From: Betaproteobacteria bacterium
GTDB taxonomy: Bacteria > Pseudomonadota > Gammaproteobacteria > Burkholderiales > Burkholderiaceae_C
Direction: 5' to 3'
Assembly: GCA_009923345.1 (NCBI GenBank)
Contig: RFTR01000071.1
Location: 1-9,150, forward strand
DNA: 9,150 nt
Shown here in pieces: positions 1 through 7,976 of this stretch. Numbering within the stretch: position 1 is the first letter of the stretch; each line of letters starts with the position of its first letter. The translations under genes were made by a program, and so were the position numbers. The notes under the pieces were generated by a model. It did no database searches. It worked only from the letters and a program-made list of their open reading frames with translations, and was not told where the DNA came from.

Positions 1-89
1 AAAAATTCTGGCTCTAACCGGTATTTGGGAATGACATAGCCGTTGGCATGGTAGTTAGCGATGTCTTGTTTGCTTAAAGCAGTGGGCAT
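1..89 (-). CDS. Phytanoyl-CoA dioxygenase (PhyH) family protein, N-terminal fragment
   Basis: The first 29 codons of a minus-strand gene that runs off the left edge. The readable N-terminus is MPTALSKQDIANYHANGYVI followed by PKYRLEPEF. The pattern 'L-S/T-x-x-x-I-x-x-Y-x-x-x-G-Y-V-I/V-P' is typical of the start of PhyH-family non-haem Fe(II)/2-oxoglutarate oxygenases, which hydroxylate small molecules or acyl chains. The HxD...H metal ligands and 2-oxoglutarate-binding arginine would lie outside the window, so catalytic competence and substrate cannot be judged. The ATG is 5 nt past the livF stop and has a strong Shine-Dalgarno inside the last livF codons. It is therefore very probably the distal gene of the liv operon. 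Assignment rests on a short N-terminus only; another cupin-type oxygenase is possible. Confidence 0.62.
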   Translation of the reverse strand, partial: MPTALSKQDIANYHANGYVIPKYRLEPEF

Positions 90-94
90 AGTAA

Positions 95-811
95 TTACTC
101 TCCTAAATATGCAGCGCGCACCTTCGGATCATGCAGTAAATCACTCGCTTTGCCACTCAGGGTTATCACGCCTGATTCCATCACATAGGCGCGTTGTGCA
201 ATGTGTAAAGCGCGACTGGCGTTTTGTTCTACCAAAACGATCGTGACGCCTTGGGCTGACACGGATTGAATCACTTCAAAAATTTTGTCAACCATTAAAG
301 GCGATAAACCCATAGAGGGCTCATCTAGCAATAGCAAGCTAGGGCGACTCATCAACGCACGTCCCATCGCTAACATTTGCTGCTCTCCGCCAGACAAAGT
401 ACCAGCCAATTGGTGGCTGCGTTCTTTTAAGCGGGGAAAGGTGGTGAAGATACGTTCCATGTCTTCACCAATGTCAGCGTTATCGTTGCGACTGTAAGCG
501 CCCATCTGTAGGTTCTCAACAATGGTCATACGGGTGAAGACGCCACGTCCTTCCGGCACCATGGCTAAGCCTTGTTTTACTAAATCCCATGGCTTGCAAT
601 CATGGATAGGCATGGCATTCAACTCGATGCTGCCCACATTTGCTGACAACAAGCCCGTGATGGCCTTCATGGTGGTAGTTTTTCCAGCACCGTTGGAACC
701 GATCAACGAAACCAATTCACCTGCAAAAACTTCAAAGCTCACGCCTTTGACGGCTTGAATGCCGCCATAACTCACTTGTAAATCACTCACGCGAAGCATG
801 GGCTGGGCCAT
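95..811 (-). CDS. livF: Branched-chain amino acid-type ABC transporter ATP-binding protein LivF
   Basis: Second ATPase of a LivHMGF-type importer (hydrophobic amino acid uptake family); it powers transport from the cytoplasmic face of the inner membrane. The 238 residues match the usual LivF length (237 in E. coli). Visible motifs are Walker A GSNGAGKT (38-45), the LivF-typical Q-loop region VPEGRGVF (85-92), signature LSGGEQQM (139-146) and Walker B LLLLDEPS (159-166). The switch position reads VEQN (194-197), with Gln in place of His, which is normal for LivF. The ATG lies 1 nt past the livG stop (TGATATG) with only a weak Shine-Dalgarno, so translation probably depends on livG. A second in-frame Met at codon 5 is a minor alternative. 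The substrate is not certain: HAAT-family members also carry amides, urea and aromatic acids. Confidence 0.93.
   Translation of the reverse strand: MAQPMLRVSDLQVSYGGIQAVKGVSFEVFAGELVSLIGSNGAGKTTTMKAITGLLSANVGSIELNAMPIHDCKPWDLVKQGLAMVPEGRGVFTRMTIVENLQMGAYSRNDNADIGEDMERIFTTFPRLKERSHQLAGTLSGGEQQMLAMGRALMSRPSLLLLDEPSMGLSPLMVDKIFEVIQSVSAQGVTIVLVEQNASRALHIAQRAYVMESGVITLSGKASDLLHDPKVRAAYLGE
98..104 (-). promoter_or_regulatory. Shine-Dalgarno of the PhyH-family gene, inside the livF 3' end
   Basis: AGGAGAG on the minus strand, 8 nt ahead of the ATG at 89-87. It overlaps the final Leu-Gly-Glu codons of livF. This is one of the two strongest ribosome binding sites in the window, the other being that of livG. 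It fixes the start of the downstream gene and suggests translation linked to livF. Confidence 0.75.
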
Positions 812-812
812 A

Positions 813-1586
813 TCAAACCTGTGCCGTTCCCAAATATGCTTGCATCACACGCGCATCACGTTGCACGTGGGCGGGAGTGCCTTCTGCAATCACTTGGCCT
901 TCATCCAATACCGTCACGCGATCGCACAAACCCATGACCAATTTCACATCATGTTCAATCAACAAAACTGTACGGTGGTCATGGCGGATTTTGTCAATCA
1001 ATGCACGTAACTGCACTTTCTCAGTGGCATTCATACCTGCAGCTGGTTCGTCCAAAGCCAATAGTTGAGGGTCTGTTGCTAGTGCGCGGGCAATTTCTAG
1101 ACGTCGCTGGTCACCGTAGCTCAAGGTGCGTGCTTTGATATCGGCAAGCGTATCTATGCCGACATAGGCTAACAATTCGTGGGCTCTTTCTGCAATTTCT
1201 TTTTCTTCTTGCTTGAAAGACTTGGTTCGAAAAATAGCACCCAACAAACCAGAGTGTGTACGTACATGGCGCGCCACCATCACGTTTTCAAGCGCAGTCA
1301 TATCGGCAAATAAACGGATGTTTTGGAAGGTGCGCGCGATGCCAGCTTTGGCGACCAAATGCACATCCTTGGGTTGATAAGGCTGGTCTGCCAATACAAA
1401 GCTGCCACTATCTGCTGGATACAAGCCTGTGATGACATTGAAGAAAGTGGTTTTGCCAGCGCCGTTGGGGCCGATCAAGCCATAGACTTGGCCACGCTCG
1501 ATGTTGAGGTGTACATCATTCAAAGCCTGTAGCCCGCCAAAGCGTTTTGATACACCAGCAACCTGCAATACGTGTTGGCTAAGCAT
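813..1586 (-). CDS. livG: Branched-chain amino acid-type ABC transporter ATP-binding protein LivG
   Basis: First ATPase of the importer, expected to pair with LivF below the LivH-LivM membrane dimer. With the start at 1586 the protein has 257 residues, close to E. coli LivG (255). Motifs in order: Walker A GPNGAGKT (39-46), Q-loop RTFQN (85-89), the LivG-type signature LSYGDQRR (155-162), Walker B LLALDEP (175-181) and switch His in EHD (211-213). A longer reading from 1619 adds 11 residues (MASVCKAWRGM) unlike the family. GGAGG at 1597-1593 lies 6 nt from the ATG at 1586 and 3 nt from the adjacent in-frame ATG at 1589, so 1586 is preferred. The gene overlaps the 3' end of livM by 8 nt. All ATPase motifs are intact. 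Confidence 0.93.
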   Translation of the reverse strand: MLSQHVLQVAGVSKRFGGLQALNDVHLNIERGQVYGLIGPNGAGKTTFFNVITGLYPADSGSFVLADQPYQPKDVHLVAKAGIARTFQNIRLFADMTALENVMVARHVRTHSGLLGAIFRTKSFKQEEKEIAERAHELLAYVGIDTLADIKARTLSYGDQRRLEIARALATDPQLLALDEPAAGMNATEKVQLRALIDKIRHDHRTVLLIEHDVKLVMGLCDRVTVLDEGQVIAEGTPAHVQRDARVMQAYLGTAQV

Positions 1587-2676
1587 CATGCCCCTCCACG
1601 CTTTGCAAACGCTTGCCATGTTCAGGCTTAGGCCATAAACCGCTGGGTCGCCACAACATGACGCCCACCATCGCTAAAGAGATAAGAAGTTGGCGCAATA
1701 TCGCTGCGTCAAGTCGACCCCCCGTCATTTCTTGCAAAGGCCCGGCGACATAACGCAGCGCCTCGGGCAACGCGGCTAACAACACGGCTCCCAAAATCAC
1801 GCCAGGCAAGTGACCTAAGCCACCCAACACCACCATTGCCACGATCATCACGGATTCCATCAGACTGAATGACTCGGGCGATACAAATCCTTGAAAAGCA
1901 GCAAACATGGCACCGGAGATGCCGCCGAAAGTGGCGCCCATGCCAAACGCCATCAATTTCAAGTTGCGGGTGTTGAGCCCCATAGCTTTGGCAGCGATTT
2001 CATCTTCGCGAATCGCCATCCATGCGCGACCGATGCGAGAATTTTCTAAACGATGACACACCAAGACGCTAACAACTACCAGCAAGAGAAACAAGTAGTA
2101 ATACAAGGTGACAGAAGGGATCTCCATAAAACCCAAATCCAATCGCTTGGAAAGTGGATGTCCAAAAACACTGACCGCATCAATCGATCCAATCCCTTTA
2201 GGTCCGTTGGTAATATTTACAGGCTGGTCTAAATTATTTAAAAAGACGCGGATGATTTCACCGAAACCTAAAGTCACAATCGCCAAATAATCGCCACGCA
2301 GCTTTAAGGTAGGCGCACCCAACACAATACCAAACAAGGCTGCAACGCCAGCGGCCAATGGCAACACCATCCATAGACTCAAATGCAATCCATCAGAGAA
2401 CAAGGTTGCAATCCATGGAAACGCATCGGTCAAATGTGGGGACGCTAACAGTCCAAATAGATAGGCGCCTACAGCAAAAAATGCAACGTATCCAAGGTCT
2501 AACAAACCTGCATAACCAACCACAATATTCAACCCTAAGGCCAGCAAGACATACAACAACGACATGTCTGCAATGCGAATCCAGGCATTCCCAAAGGGTT
2601 GCAAAACAAATGGCAAAAGCAGCAATACAGATGCCAACAGCCATCGGTTACCAAATAATGCATGCGTATTGAGCAT
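1579..2676 (-). CDS. livM: Branched-chain amino acid-type ABC transporter permease LivM
   Basis: Inner-membrane permease, partner of LivH. From ATG 2676 it has 365 residues and many hydrophobic segments. Family landmarks (counted from the TTG at 2685; subtract 3 for the ATG) are GYAGLLDLGYVAFFAVGAY (57-75), RGDYLAIVTLGFGEIIR (130-146), NGPKGI (160-165), the cytoplasmic ATPase-contact loop SRIGRAWMAIREDEIAAKAM (216-235) and LGGLGHLPGVILGA (287-300). It is shorter than E. coli LivM (about 425), mainly at the N-terminus. Start choice is uncertain: TTG at 2685 would overlap the livH TGA as TTGA, but the AGGG upstream is only about 2 nt away. For the ATG at 2676 the same AGGG lies about 11 nt away. 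The two differ by three residues. It overlaps livG by 8 nt. Confidence 0.92.
   Translation of the reverse strand: MLNTHALFGNRWLLASVLLLLPFVLQPFGNAWIRIADMSLLYVLLALGLNIVVGYAGLLDLGYVAFFAVGAYLFGLLASPHLTDAFPWIATLFSDGLHLSLWMVLPLAAGVAALFGIVLGAPTLKLRGDYLAIVTLGFGEIIRVFLNNLDQPVNITNGPKGIGSIDAVSVFGHPLSKRLDLGFMEIPSVTLYYYLFLLLVVVSVLVCHRLENSRIGRAWMAIREDEIAAKAMGLNTRNLKLMAFGMGATFGGISGAMFAAFQGFVSPESFSLMESVMIVAMVVLGGLGHLPGVILGAVLLAALPEALRYVAGPLQEMTGGRLDAAILRQLLISLAMVGVMLWRPSGLWPKPEHGKRLQSVEGHDA
1593..1597 (-). promoter_or_regulatory. Shine-Dalgarno deciding the livG start
   Basis: GGAGG (minus strand) within the 3' end of livM, 6 nt before ATG 1586-1584. Two ATG codons stand in tandem (1589 and 1586). The spacing favours the second and argues against the upstream ATG at 1619, which has no comparable site. 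Confidence 0.7.
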
Positions 2677-2681
2677 CCGCT

Positions 2682-3611
2682 TCAAGCCCTATCAGCTACG
2701 CGCTCACCCATCAAGCCTGAGGGGCGAAGCGTAAGCACCAATATTAAAACTAAGAAAGCAAAAATGTCGCTGTAGTGGCTACCCATCACTCCACCAGTGA
2801 GTTCGCCTAAGTAGCCTGAGCCAATCGATTCAATCAAGCCTAACAATAAACCACCGACAACTGCTCCACCTAAGTTTCCAATCCCACCAAATACTGCAGC
2901 AGTAAACGCCTTAAGACCTGGTAAAAACCCCATGGCGTGGTGAACTGTTCCGTAATTCGATGCCCACATTACACCAGCCAGGGTAGCGAGCACAGCGCCA
3001 ATGATGAAGGTAGCAGAGATCACCATATCGGGTTTCACACCCATCAAACTCGCCATCCTCGGATTCTCGGCAGTTGCACGCATCGCGCGGCCCAATCGTG
3101 TTGCGTTGACCAACCAAGACAAAACAGCCAAAGCAACGACTGTGAGTCCTAAGATCATCAATTGTGTTGGCGTAATCACCGCCTCACCAATTGCAATGGG
3201 CGTAGAAGGCAACAGCGTTGGAAATGGTTTGTAGTTCGGCTTCCAAACAATCATGGCGATGGTTTGTAAAAAGATCGACATGCCGATAGCGGTAATCAAA
3301 GGGGCCAACTTAGGTGCGTTGCGCAATGGGCGATAAGCGATTTTTTCAATCACAAAATTAAGGCTTGCCGCGGCTAGGCTAGCCAATAACATCGCCATAA
3401 GCAAAATCACCCAGCCCGGCAAGTTAGGAAAAGCAGGTTGCAAGATATTGATGAGCGACCAACTGCACAAGGCGCCAATCATTAAGACTTCGCCATGCGC
3501 AAAGTTAATTAAGTTGATGATGCCGTAGACCATGGTGTAGCCCAGTGCTACCAGCGCATACATGCTGCCTAGCACTAACCCATTGATCACCTGTTGCAGT
3601 AATACATCCAT
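2682..3611 (-). CDS. livH: Branched-chain amino acid-type ABC transporter permease LivH
   Basis: Inner-membrane permease of the importer; 309 residues, matching E. coli LivH (308), with about eight hydrophobic segments. Typical stretches are LGYTMVYGIINLINFAHGE (23-41), the ATPase-contact loop TRLGRAMRATAENPRMASLM (171-190), GLKAFTAAVFGGIGNLGGA (232-250) and the terminal RPSGLMG (296-302). The ATG at 3611 stands just 2 nt past the rarA stop, with no clear Shine-Dalgarno (upstream reads GGTCATTAAAC). Re-initiation after rarA is therefore likely. No convincing promoter is seen in the last few hundred bases of rarA, and no substrate-binding protein gene is next to it, unlike many liv loci. Confidence 0.93.
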   Translation of the reverse strand: MDVLLQQVINGLVLGSMYALVALGYTMVYGIINLINFAHGEVLMIGALCSWSLINILQPAFPNLPGWVILLMAMLLASLAAASLNFVIEKIAYRPLRNAPKLAPLITAIGMSIFLQTIAMIVWKPNYKPFPTLLPSTPIAIGEAVITPTQLMILGLTVVALAVLSWLVNATRLGRAMRATAENPRMASLMGVKPDMVISATFIIGAVLATLAGVMWASNYGTVHHAMGFLPGLKAFTAAVFGGIGNLGGAVVGGLLLGLIESIGSGYLGELTGGVMGSHYSDIFAFLVLILVLTLRPSGLMGERVADRA

Positions 3612-3613
3612 GT

Positions 3614-4903
3614 TTAATGACCAGCTTGTTTGTTTTTATTACGCAGTTCACGAAGTTTATCTGCGATTTTTATTTCTAAACCGCGTTCGACTGGACGATA
3701 AAACTTTGCAGGCTCCATGCCTTGGGGCAAATAAGTTTCACCCGCTGCAAATCCGTCTTCTTCATCGTGCGCGTAGCGATAACCTTTACCGTAATCGAGT
3801 TCTTTCATCAATTTGGTAGGGGCGTTGCGTAAATGCATGGGCACTGGGCGTGTGCCGTCTTTTTTTACCAAAGCACGGACTTCATTAAAGGCTTTATAGA
3901 CAGCGTTGGACTTGGGTGCCACAGCCAAATACACCACGCATTCGGCCAAGGCCAACTCACCCTCAGGCGACCCCAAACGTTCATAGACTTCAGCAGCGTC
4001 TAATGCCAAACGCAGTGCACGCGGATCTGCTAGACCAATATCTTCGCTTGCCATACGGATGAGGCGACGCGCCATGTATTTGGGTTCTGCGCCACCATCG
4101 AGCATTCTGACTAACCAATAAAGCGCAGCATCTGGGTCAGAGCCCCTAACAGACTTGTGCAACGCGCTGATGGTGTCGTAGAACTGCTCGCCACCTTTGT
4201 CATAACGGCGCATGCGCTCTCCAAGCACTTTGAGCAACCACGTATCGGTAATTTCCCTCAAACCTTCATGCTTTGCAGAAACAGCCAAAGTCTCCAAAGT
4301 ATTGAGCAAACGACGCGCATCACCATCGGCATATGCGACCAAACGTTTTTGTGCTTCGCTATCTAAAGCAGGCACTGCATCAATGCTTTGCGCTTTGGCG
4401 ATGATGTGGGCGAGGTCTTCTTCATTCAACGACTGCAAGACATAGACAGCAGCGCGTGACAAAAGTGCAGAGTTCACTTCAAACGAAGGGTTTTCTGTTG
4501 TCGCACCGATGAAGGTAAATAAGCCAGATTCAACATGCGGCAAAAACGCATCTTGCTGGCTTTTGTTGAAACGATGCACCTCATCGACAAATACAATCGT
4601 GCGTTGAGGGTCTAGGCCATCGCGTGCAGTGCCCGCCAAATCAACTGCTTCACGAATTTCTTTGACGCCGCCGAGCACCGCACTGATAGATAAAAACTGC
4701 GCATCAAATGCATCGGCCATTAAACGTGCAATCGTGGTTTTACCAACTCCAGGTGGCCCCCACAAAATACAACTATGCGGCTGCCCAGATTCAAAAGCCA
4801 CACGCAAAGCCATGCCCTCACCCAAAACATGCTGTTGACCAATTACCTCGCCCAATTTGCGCGGGCGCAGGCGTTCGGCGAGGGGTTGTTTGGTTGCGGT
4901 CAA
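3614..4903 (-). CDS. rarA: Replication-associated recombination protein A (RarA/MgsA), AAA+ ATPase
   Basis: Clamp-loader-like AAA+ ATPase of the RarA/WRNIP1/Mgs1 family, which acts at stalled replication forks with SSB. The protein has 429 residues; E. coli RarA has 447. Motifs: the N-terminal LAERLRPRKLGEVIGQQHVL (8-27), Walker A GPPGVGKTT (49-57), Walker B IVFVDEVHRF (103-112), sensor 1 GATTENPS (133-140), arginine finger in LLSR (147-150) and sensor 2 GDARRLLNTLE (194-204). The RarA C-terminal tetramerisation region follows, including SVRGSDPDAALYWLVRML (251-268). The start codon is TTG, because no ATG occurs before codon 31 and the family N-terminus begins right after it. TTG shares TTGA with the lolA stop. 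A GGTGAG lies about 3 nt upstream. The lolA-rarA order is the same in E. coli. Confidence 0.95.
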   Translation of the reverse strand: MTATKQPLAERLRPRKLGEVIGQQHVLGEGMALRVAFESGQPHSCILWGPPGVGKTTIARLMADAFDAQFLSISAVLGGVKEIREAVDLAGTARDGLDPQRTIVFVDEVHRFNKSQQDAFLPHVESGLFTFIGATTENPSFEVNSALLSRAAVYVLQSLNEEDLAHIIAKAQSIDAVPALDSEAQKRLVAYADGDARRLLNTLETLAVSAKHEGLREITDTWLLKVLGERMRRYDKGGEQFYDTISALHKSVRGSDPDAALYWLVRMLDGGAEPKYMARRLIRMASEDIGLADPRALRLALDAAEVYERLGSPEGELALAECVVYLAVAPKSNAVYKAFNEVRALVKKDGTRPVPMHLRNAPTKLMKELDYGKGYRYAHDEEDGFAAGETYLPQGMEPAKFYRPVERGLEIKIADKLRELRNKNKQAGH

Positions 4904-5550
4904 GGTCTCACCACGTCCACCCCCTTGGGTGGCACAAATACAAACTGAGACGGAGATAGATTTTTAGGATTGGCTTCAAAGTACTCAAAGCTGATCACCG
5001 AGCGTTGTCCCATCGCATCCAAGATGTCTAATTTCTCTAGGTTTGCTACACCACCCTCAACACGCAATCCAATCCGCACACTTTGAACAGTGCTCTCTCG
5101 AATTTTTGGCGTGGCTTGCACCCATTGCAAACCGTCTGCTTCAGATTGTTCTTGTAAATGGAATTCTTTTTGTAAAGATGCCAAATCAGAAGCCGTAGCA
5201 ATCAAAGCAGCGGGCGAACTGCTCAGGGCTTGTGTTTGCGAGCGCGCAGTGACTTGTGCAAGGTCGACGTCATACCACCAAAGCATGTTGCCGTCTGCAA
5301 CAAGCGTTAAGGGATATGGTTTTTGGTAATCAAACCGAAAGCGTGTAGGGCGAATAAATGCAAATACACCACTGGATTTTTTACTTCTTGCGGTCTGTCC
5401 CGCTTTAACAGGCGGTGTCACCACTTGGCTAAATATGGCGCGACCGCTATGGGCGGTTTTCAGAAATGATTCCAAACTTTCTAAACTGCCCGCGCATACT
5501 TGCAAACTTGCTGTCAACAACAATACTTGTAATGCGTGTTTGCACTTCAT
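4900..5550 (-). CDS. lolA: Outer-membrane lipoprotein carrier protein LolA
   Basis: Periplasmic chaperone that takes lipoproteins from LolCDE in the inner membrane to LolB in the outer membrane. From ATG 5550 it has 216 residues. It begins with a signal peptide: Lys residues at 2 and 4, a hydrophobic core 6-16, and a likely cut after VCA (18-20). The Cys does not fit a lipobox. LolA features follow: AIFSQ (38-42), GVFAFIRPTRFRFDY (61-75) with the RP arginine (R67) equivalent to E. coli Arg43, LVADGNMLWWYDVDLAQVT (83-101), and the C-terminal FVFVPPKGVDVV (203-214). An in-frame ATG at 5619 would add 23 residues ahead of the signal peptide and overlap ftsK, so it is rejected. The Shine-Dalgarno is weak. 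The gene is 28 nt past ftsK and overlaps rarA by 4 nt. Confidence 0.93.
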   Translation of the reverse strand: MKCKHALQVLLLTASLQVCAGSLESLESFLKTAHSGRAIFSQVVTPPVKAGQTARSKKSSGVFAFIRPTRFRFDYQKPYPLTLVADGNMLWWYDVDLAQVTARSQTQALSSSPAALIATASDLASLQKEFHLQEQSEADGLQWVQATPKIRESTVQSVRIGLRVEGGVANLEKLDILDAMGQRSVISFEYFEANPKNLSPSQFVFVPPKGVDVVRP

Positions 5551-5578
5551 AAAGCCAAGCAACTTAGGCTTCACGAAC

Positions 5579-7939
5579 TCAGGTCTCACGATTAGGCACC
5601 AAGATTTCGCGTTGGCCATTGCTACTCATAGCGCTGACCATGCCGGCTTTTTCCATGTCTTCGACCAATCGCGCAGCACGGTTGTAGCCAATTTTCAAAT
5701 GGCGTTGGACAAGCGAAATACTGGCTTTGCGATTCTTCAAAACCACTTCTACCGCTTGGTCGTACATTGGGTCTTTTTCGCTAGGAGTGTCACCAAATAA
5801 ATCTGGTCCGGTCGGATTGCCATCGCCATCTACAGCGCCGCCTTCGAGCACGCCTTCAATGTAATCAGGCTCGCCCTGTGTTTTGAGATAACTCACTACA
5901 CGATGCACTTCTTCATCGCTGACAAACGCGCCATGCACGCGAATAGGAAAACCAGAACCGCTGTGCATGTACAACATATCACCCATGCCGAGCAATGCTT
6001 CGGCACCCATTTGATCAAGGATCGTACGGCTGTCAATTTTGCTGCTAACTTGGAACGCAATACGCGTTGGAATATTCGCCTTGATCAAGCCGGTGATCAC
6101 ATCGACGCTCGGGCGTTGCGTAGCCAATATCAAATGTATGCCCGCAGCGCGCGCTTTTTGTGCCAAGCGGGCAATGAGTTCTTCAATCTTTTTACCCACC
6201 ACCATCATCAGGTCAGCTAACTCATCAATCACCACCACGATGTGTGGCAAGCGTTGCAAAGGCTCAGGCTGTTCAGGTGTCAGACTAAATGGGTTGTCAA
6301 TGAATTCTTCACGCGCGGCAGCTTCATCGATTTTGGCGTTGTAGCCTGAGAGATTGCGCACGCCCAGTTTGCTCATAAGCTTGTAGCGTTTTTCCATTTC
6401 GCCCACACACCAATTGAGGCCATGCGCTGCTTGGCGCATATCGGTGACCACGGGGGCCAACAAATGGGGAATGCCTTCGTAAACCGACATCTCGAGCATC
6501 TTGGGGTCGATCATCAGCAAACGCACATCACGCGCTTCGGCTTTGTAGAGCAAGCTCAAAATCATCGCGTTGATACCCACCGATTTACCTGAGCCCGTGG
6601 TACCAGCAACCAACACGTGCGGCATTTTGGCGAGGTCTGCAACGATGGGGTTGCCTACGATGTCTTTCCCCAGTCCCATGGTGAGCATGGACTTGGCTTC
6701 GTTATAAACATCAGAGCCCAAAATTTCGCTCAAACGAATCGTTTGGCGTTTGGCATTGGGCAATTCCAAAGCCATGTAGTTTTTACCGGGAATGGTTTCG
6801 ACTACGCGTATCGAGACCAATGAGAGCGAACGCGCCAAATCTTTGGCTAAGTTGACAACTTGTGAGCCTTTTACGCCCGTGGCAGGTTCAATCTCATACC
6901 GCGTAATCACAGGACCTGGCGACGCGGCAACCACCCGCACTTCTACGCCGAAGTCTTTCAGCTTTTTCTCGATCATGCGGCTCGTCATTTCAAGCGTGTC
7001 GGAAGAGACGGTATCTTGCCTTGCGACCGCACCATCGAGCAAATCTACTTGCGGCAAACGTGAATCCATCATGTCATTGAACAAAGGTTTTTGGCGTTCT
7101 TTGGCAACCCTTGCGCTTTTTGGCATCTCCATCTTTTCAGGCTCTATCACAACGGTGATGGGCGGAAGCTCTTCAATCTCTTCGCGCTCAACATGAACGA
7201 TTTCCTCGCGCTCACGCGCCGCCACCAATCCGTAAGCCAAATCTTGTTCGCGCTCTCTGCGTTCACGCCACGCTTCTATCCAACCGTCTATCAATGCACC
7301 TAATTTTTCCGCAGTCTGGCTCCATGAGAAACGAAACACCCAGGATGCGCCGACCACACCGAACACAATAAATATCAGCCCCGAACCGTTAAAGCCCAAC
7401 CATTGCAAACTAAAAGGCCCCACCAAATAACCCAGCACGCCACCACTTATGTGTCCAGGCAAGTTGGCTTCAAAGCGGTACATGCGCGTCCACTCCAAGC
7501 CCACACTAGATATCAACAACAAGGCCAAGCCTGCCCAAAACGCAAAACGCGAGTGTCGCCAACTGTGGTTTTCGGTAGCGGTATCTGCGTCCGAATCGCT
7601 GTCTTCACGCAGTCGGTTTGCCAATGCGGCCAACCATGACACCAATCCCGCGGCATAACACCACCAGACCGAGTAACCGAGCAAGAAATAACTCAGATCG
7701 CCTAGCCAAGCACCGAAGCGTCCGCCAAAGTTGTGCACACCCGTGCCAGCGCCCGATGTGCTCCAAGCAGGGTCTTGTGGCGAATGGGTCAAGAGCGCCA
7801 GCAACCAGAAGGTCATAAACACAAAACCCGCTGTCAGCGCGATTTCTTGCGCAAAGCGGCGAAGGCCTGTGGGCTTAAGATCGCCATCGGGGGAGTCGGC
7901 GCGGCGGTCGTTGTTTAAGGTGTGGAGCGAATAAGTCAT
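5579..7939 (-). CDS. ftsK: DNA translocase FtsK
   Basis: Septal DNA pump that clears chromosome ends through the closing septum and activates XerCD at dif. The 786 residues contain an N-terminal membrane domain with hydrophobic segments near 31-51, 84-108, 131-149 and 164-204. A charged linker follows (about 205-300), with a Arg/Glu-rich, probably helical stretch at 224-258. The motor carries Walker A GTTGSGKS (446-453) and Walker B IVVVIDELADLM (567-578), with ATQRPSVDVITGLIK at 606-620. The winged-helix gamma domain (about 722-786) includes SLVQRHLKIGYNRAARLVED, the part that reads KOPS sites. The linker is far shorter than in E. coli FtsK (1329 residues in all), giving a SpoIIIE-like length. 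It heads the ftsK-lolA-rarA run, divergent from trxB. The ATG at 7939 has only a weak Shine-Dalgarno. Confidence 0.96.
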   Translation of the reverse strand: MTYSLHTLNNDRRADSPDGDLKPTGLRRFAQEIALTAGFVFMTFWLLALLTHSPQDPAWSTSGAGTGVHNFGGRFGAWLGDLSYFLLGYSVWWCYAAGLVSWLAALANRLREDSDSDADTATENHSWRHSRFAFWAGLALLLISSVGLEWTRMYRFEANLPGHISGGVLGYLVGPFSLQWLGFNGSGLIFIVFGVVGASWVFRFSWSQTAEKLGALIDGWIEAWRERREREQDLAYGLVAAREREEIVHVEREEIEELPPITVVIEPEKMEMPKSARVAKERQKPLFNDMMDSRLPQVDLLDGAVARQDTVSSDTLEMTSRMIEKKLKDFGVEVRVVAASPGPVITRYEIEPATGVKGSQVVNLAKDLARSLSLVSIRVVETIPGKNYMALELPNAKRQTIRLSEILGSDVYNEAKSMLTMGLGKDIVGNPIVADLAKMPHVLVAGTTGSGKSVGINAMILSLLYKAEARDVRLLMIDPKMLEMSVYEGIPHLLAPVVTDMRQAAHGLNWCVGEMEKRYKLMSKLGVRNLSGYNAKIDEAAAREEFIDNPFSLTPEQPEPLQRLPHIVVVIDELADLMMVVGKKIEELIARLAQKARAAGIHLILATQRPSVDVITGLIKANIPTRIAFQVSSKIDSRTILDQMGAEALLGMGDMLYMHSGSGFPIRVHGAFVSDEEVHRVVSYLKTQGEPDYIEGVLEGGAVDGDGNPTGPDLFGDTPSEKDPMYDQAVEVVLKNRKASISLVQRHLKIGYNRAARLVEDMEKAGMVSAMSSNGQREILVPNRET

Positions 7940-7976
7940 GTCTGGAAGCGAAGCTTACCCGAGGGCCATCCCCTCA

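Noticed and set aside
664..700. Gene fusion or damage in LivF, since the switch His is replaced by Gln
   Set aside because: VEQN at this position is usual in LivF proteins, and the protein is full length with all other ATPase motifs.
1587..1619. Longer livG from ATG 1619
   Set aside because: It would overlap livM by about 40 nt; the extra residues do not match LivG and the GGAGG at 1597-1593 points to 1586.
3642..3665. CGCAG/CTGCG inverted repeat followed by a T-rich stretch on the plus strand
   Set aside because: It lies inside the rarA coding sequence, the T-rich side is on the wrong strand for the genes here, and the 14-nt loop with 5-bp arms is weak.
5551..5619. Longer lolA from ATG 5619
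   Set aside because: It would bury the signal peptide behind 23 residues and overlap the end of ftsK.
6792..7196. Plus-strand open reading frame of 134 codons inside ftsK
   Set aside because: It is antisense to a well-supported ftsK, rich in Ser/Thr as expected from a shadow frame, with no domain. The same applies to 5435-5800 and 5903-6220.
7961..7975. GAGGG/CCCTC hairpin before ftsK
   Set aside because: A 5-bp stem with no T tract is too small to call a terminator or regulatory element without comparison.
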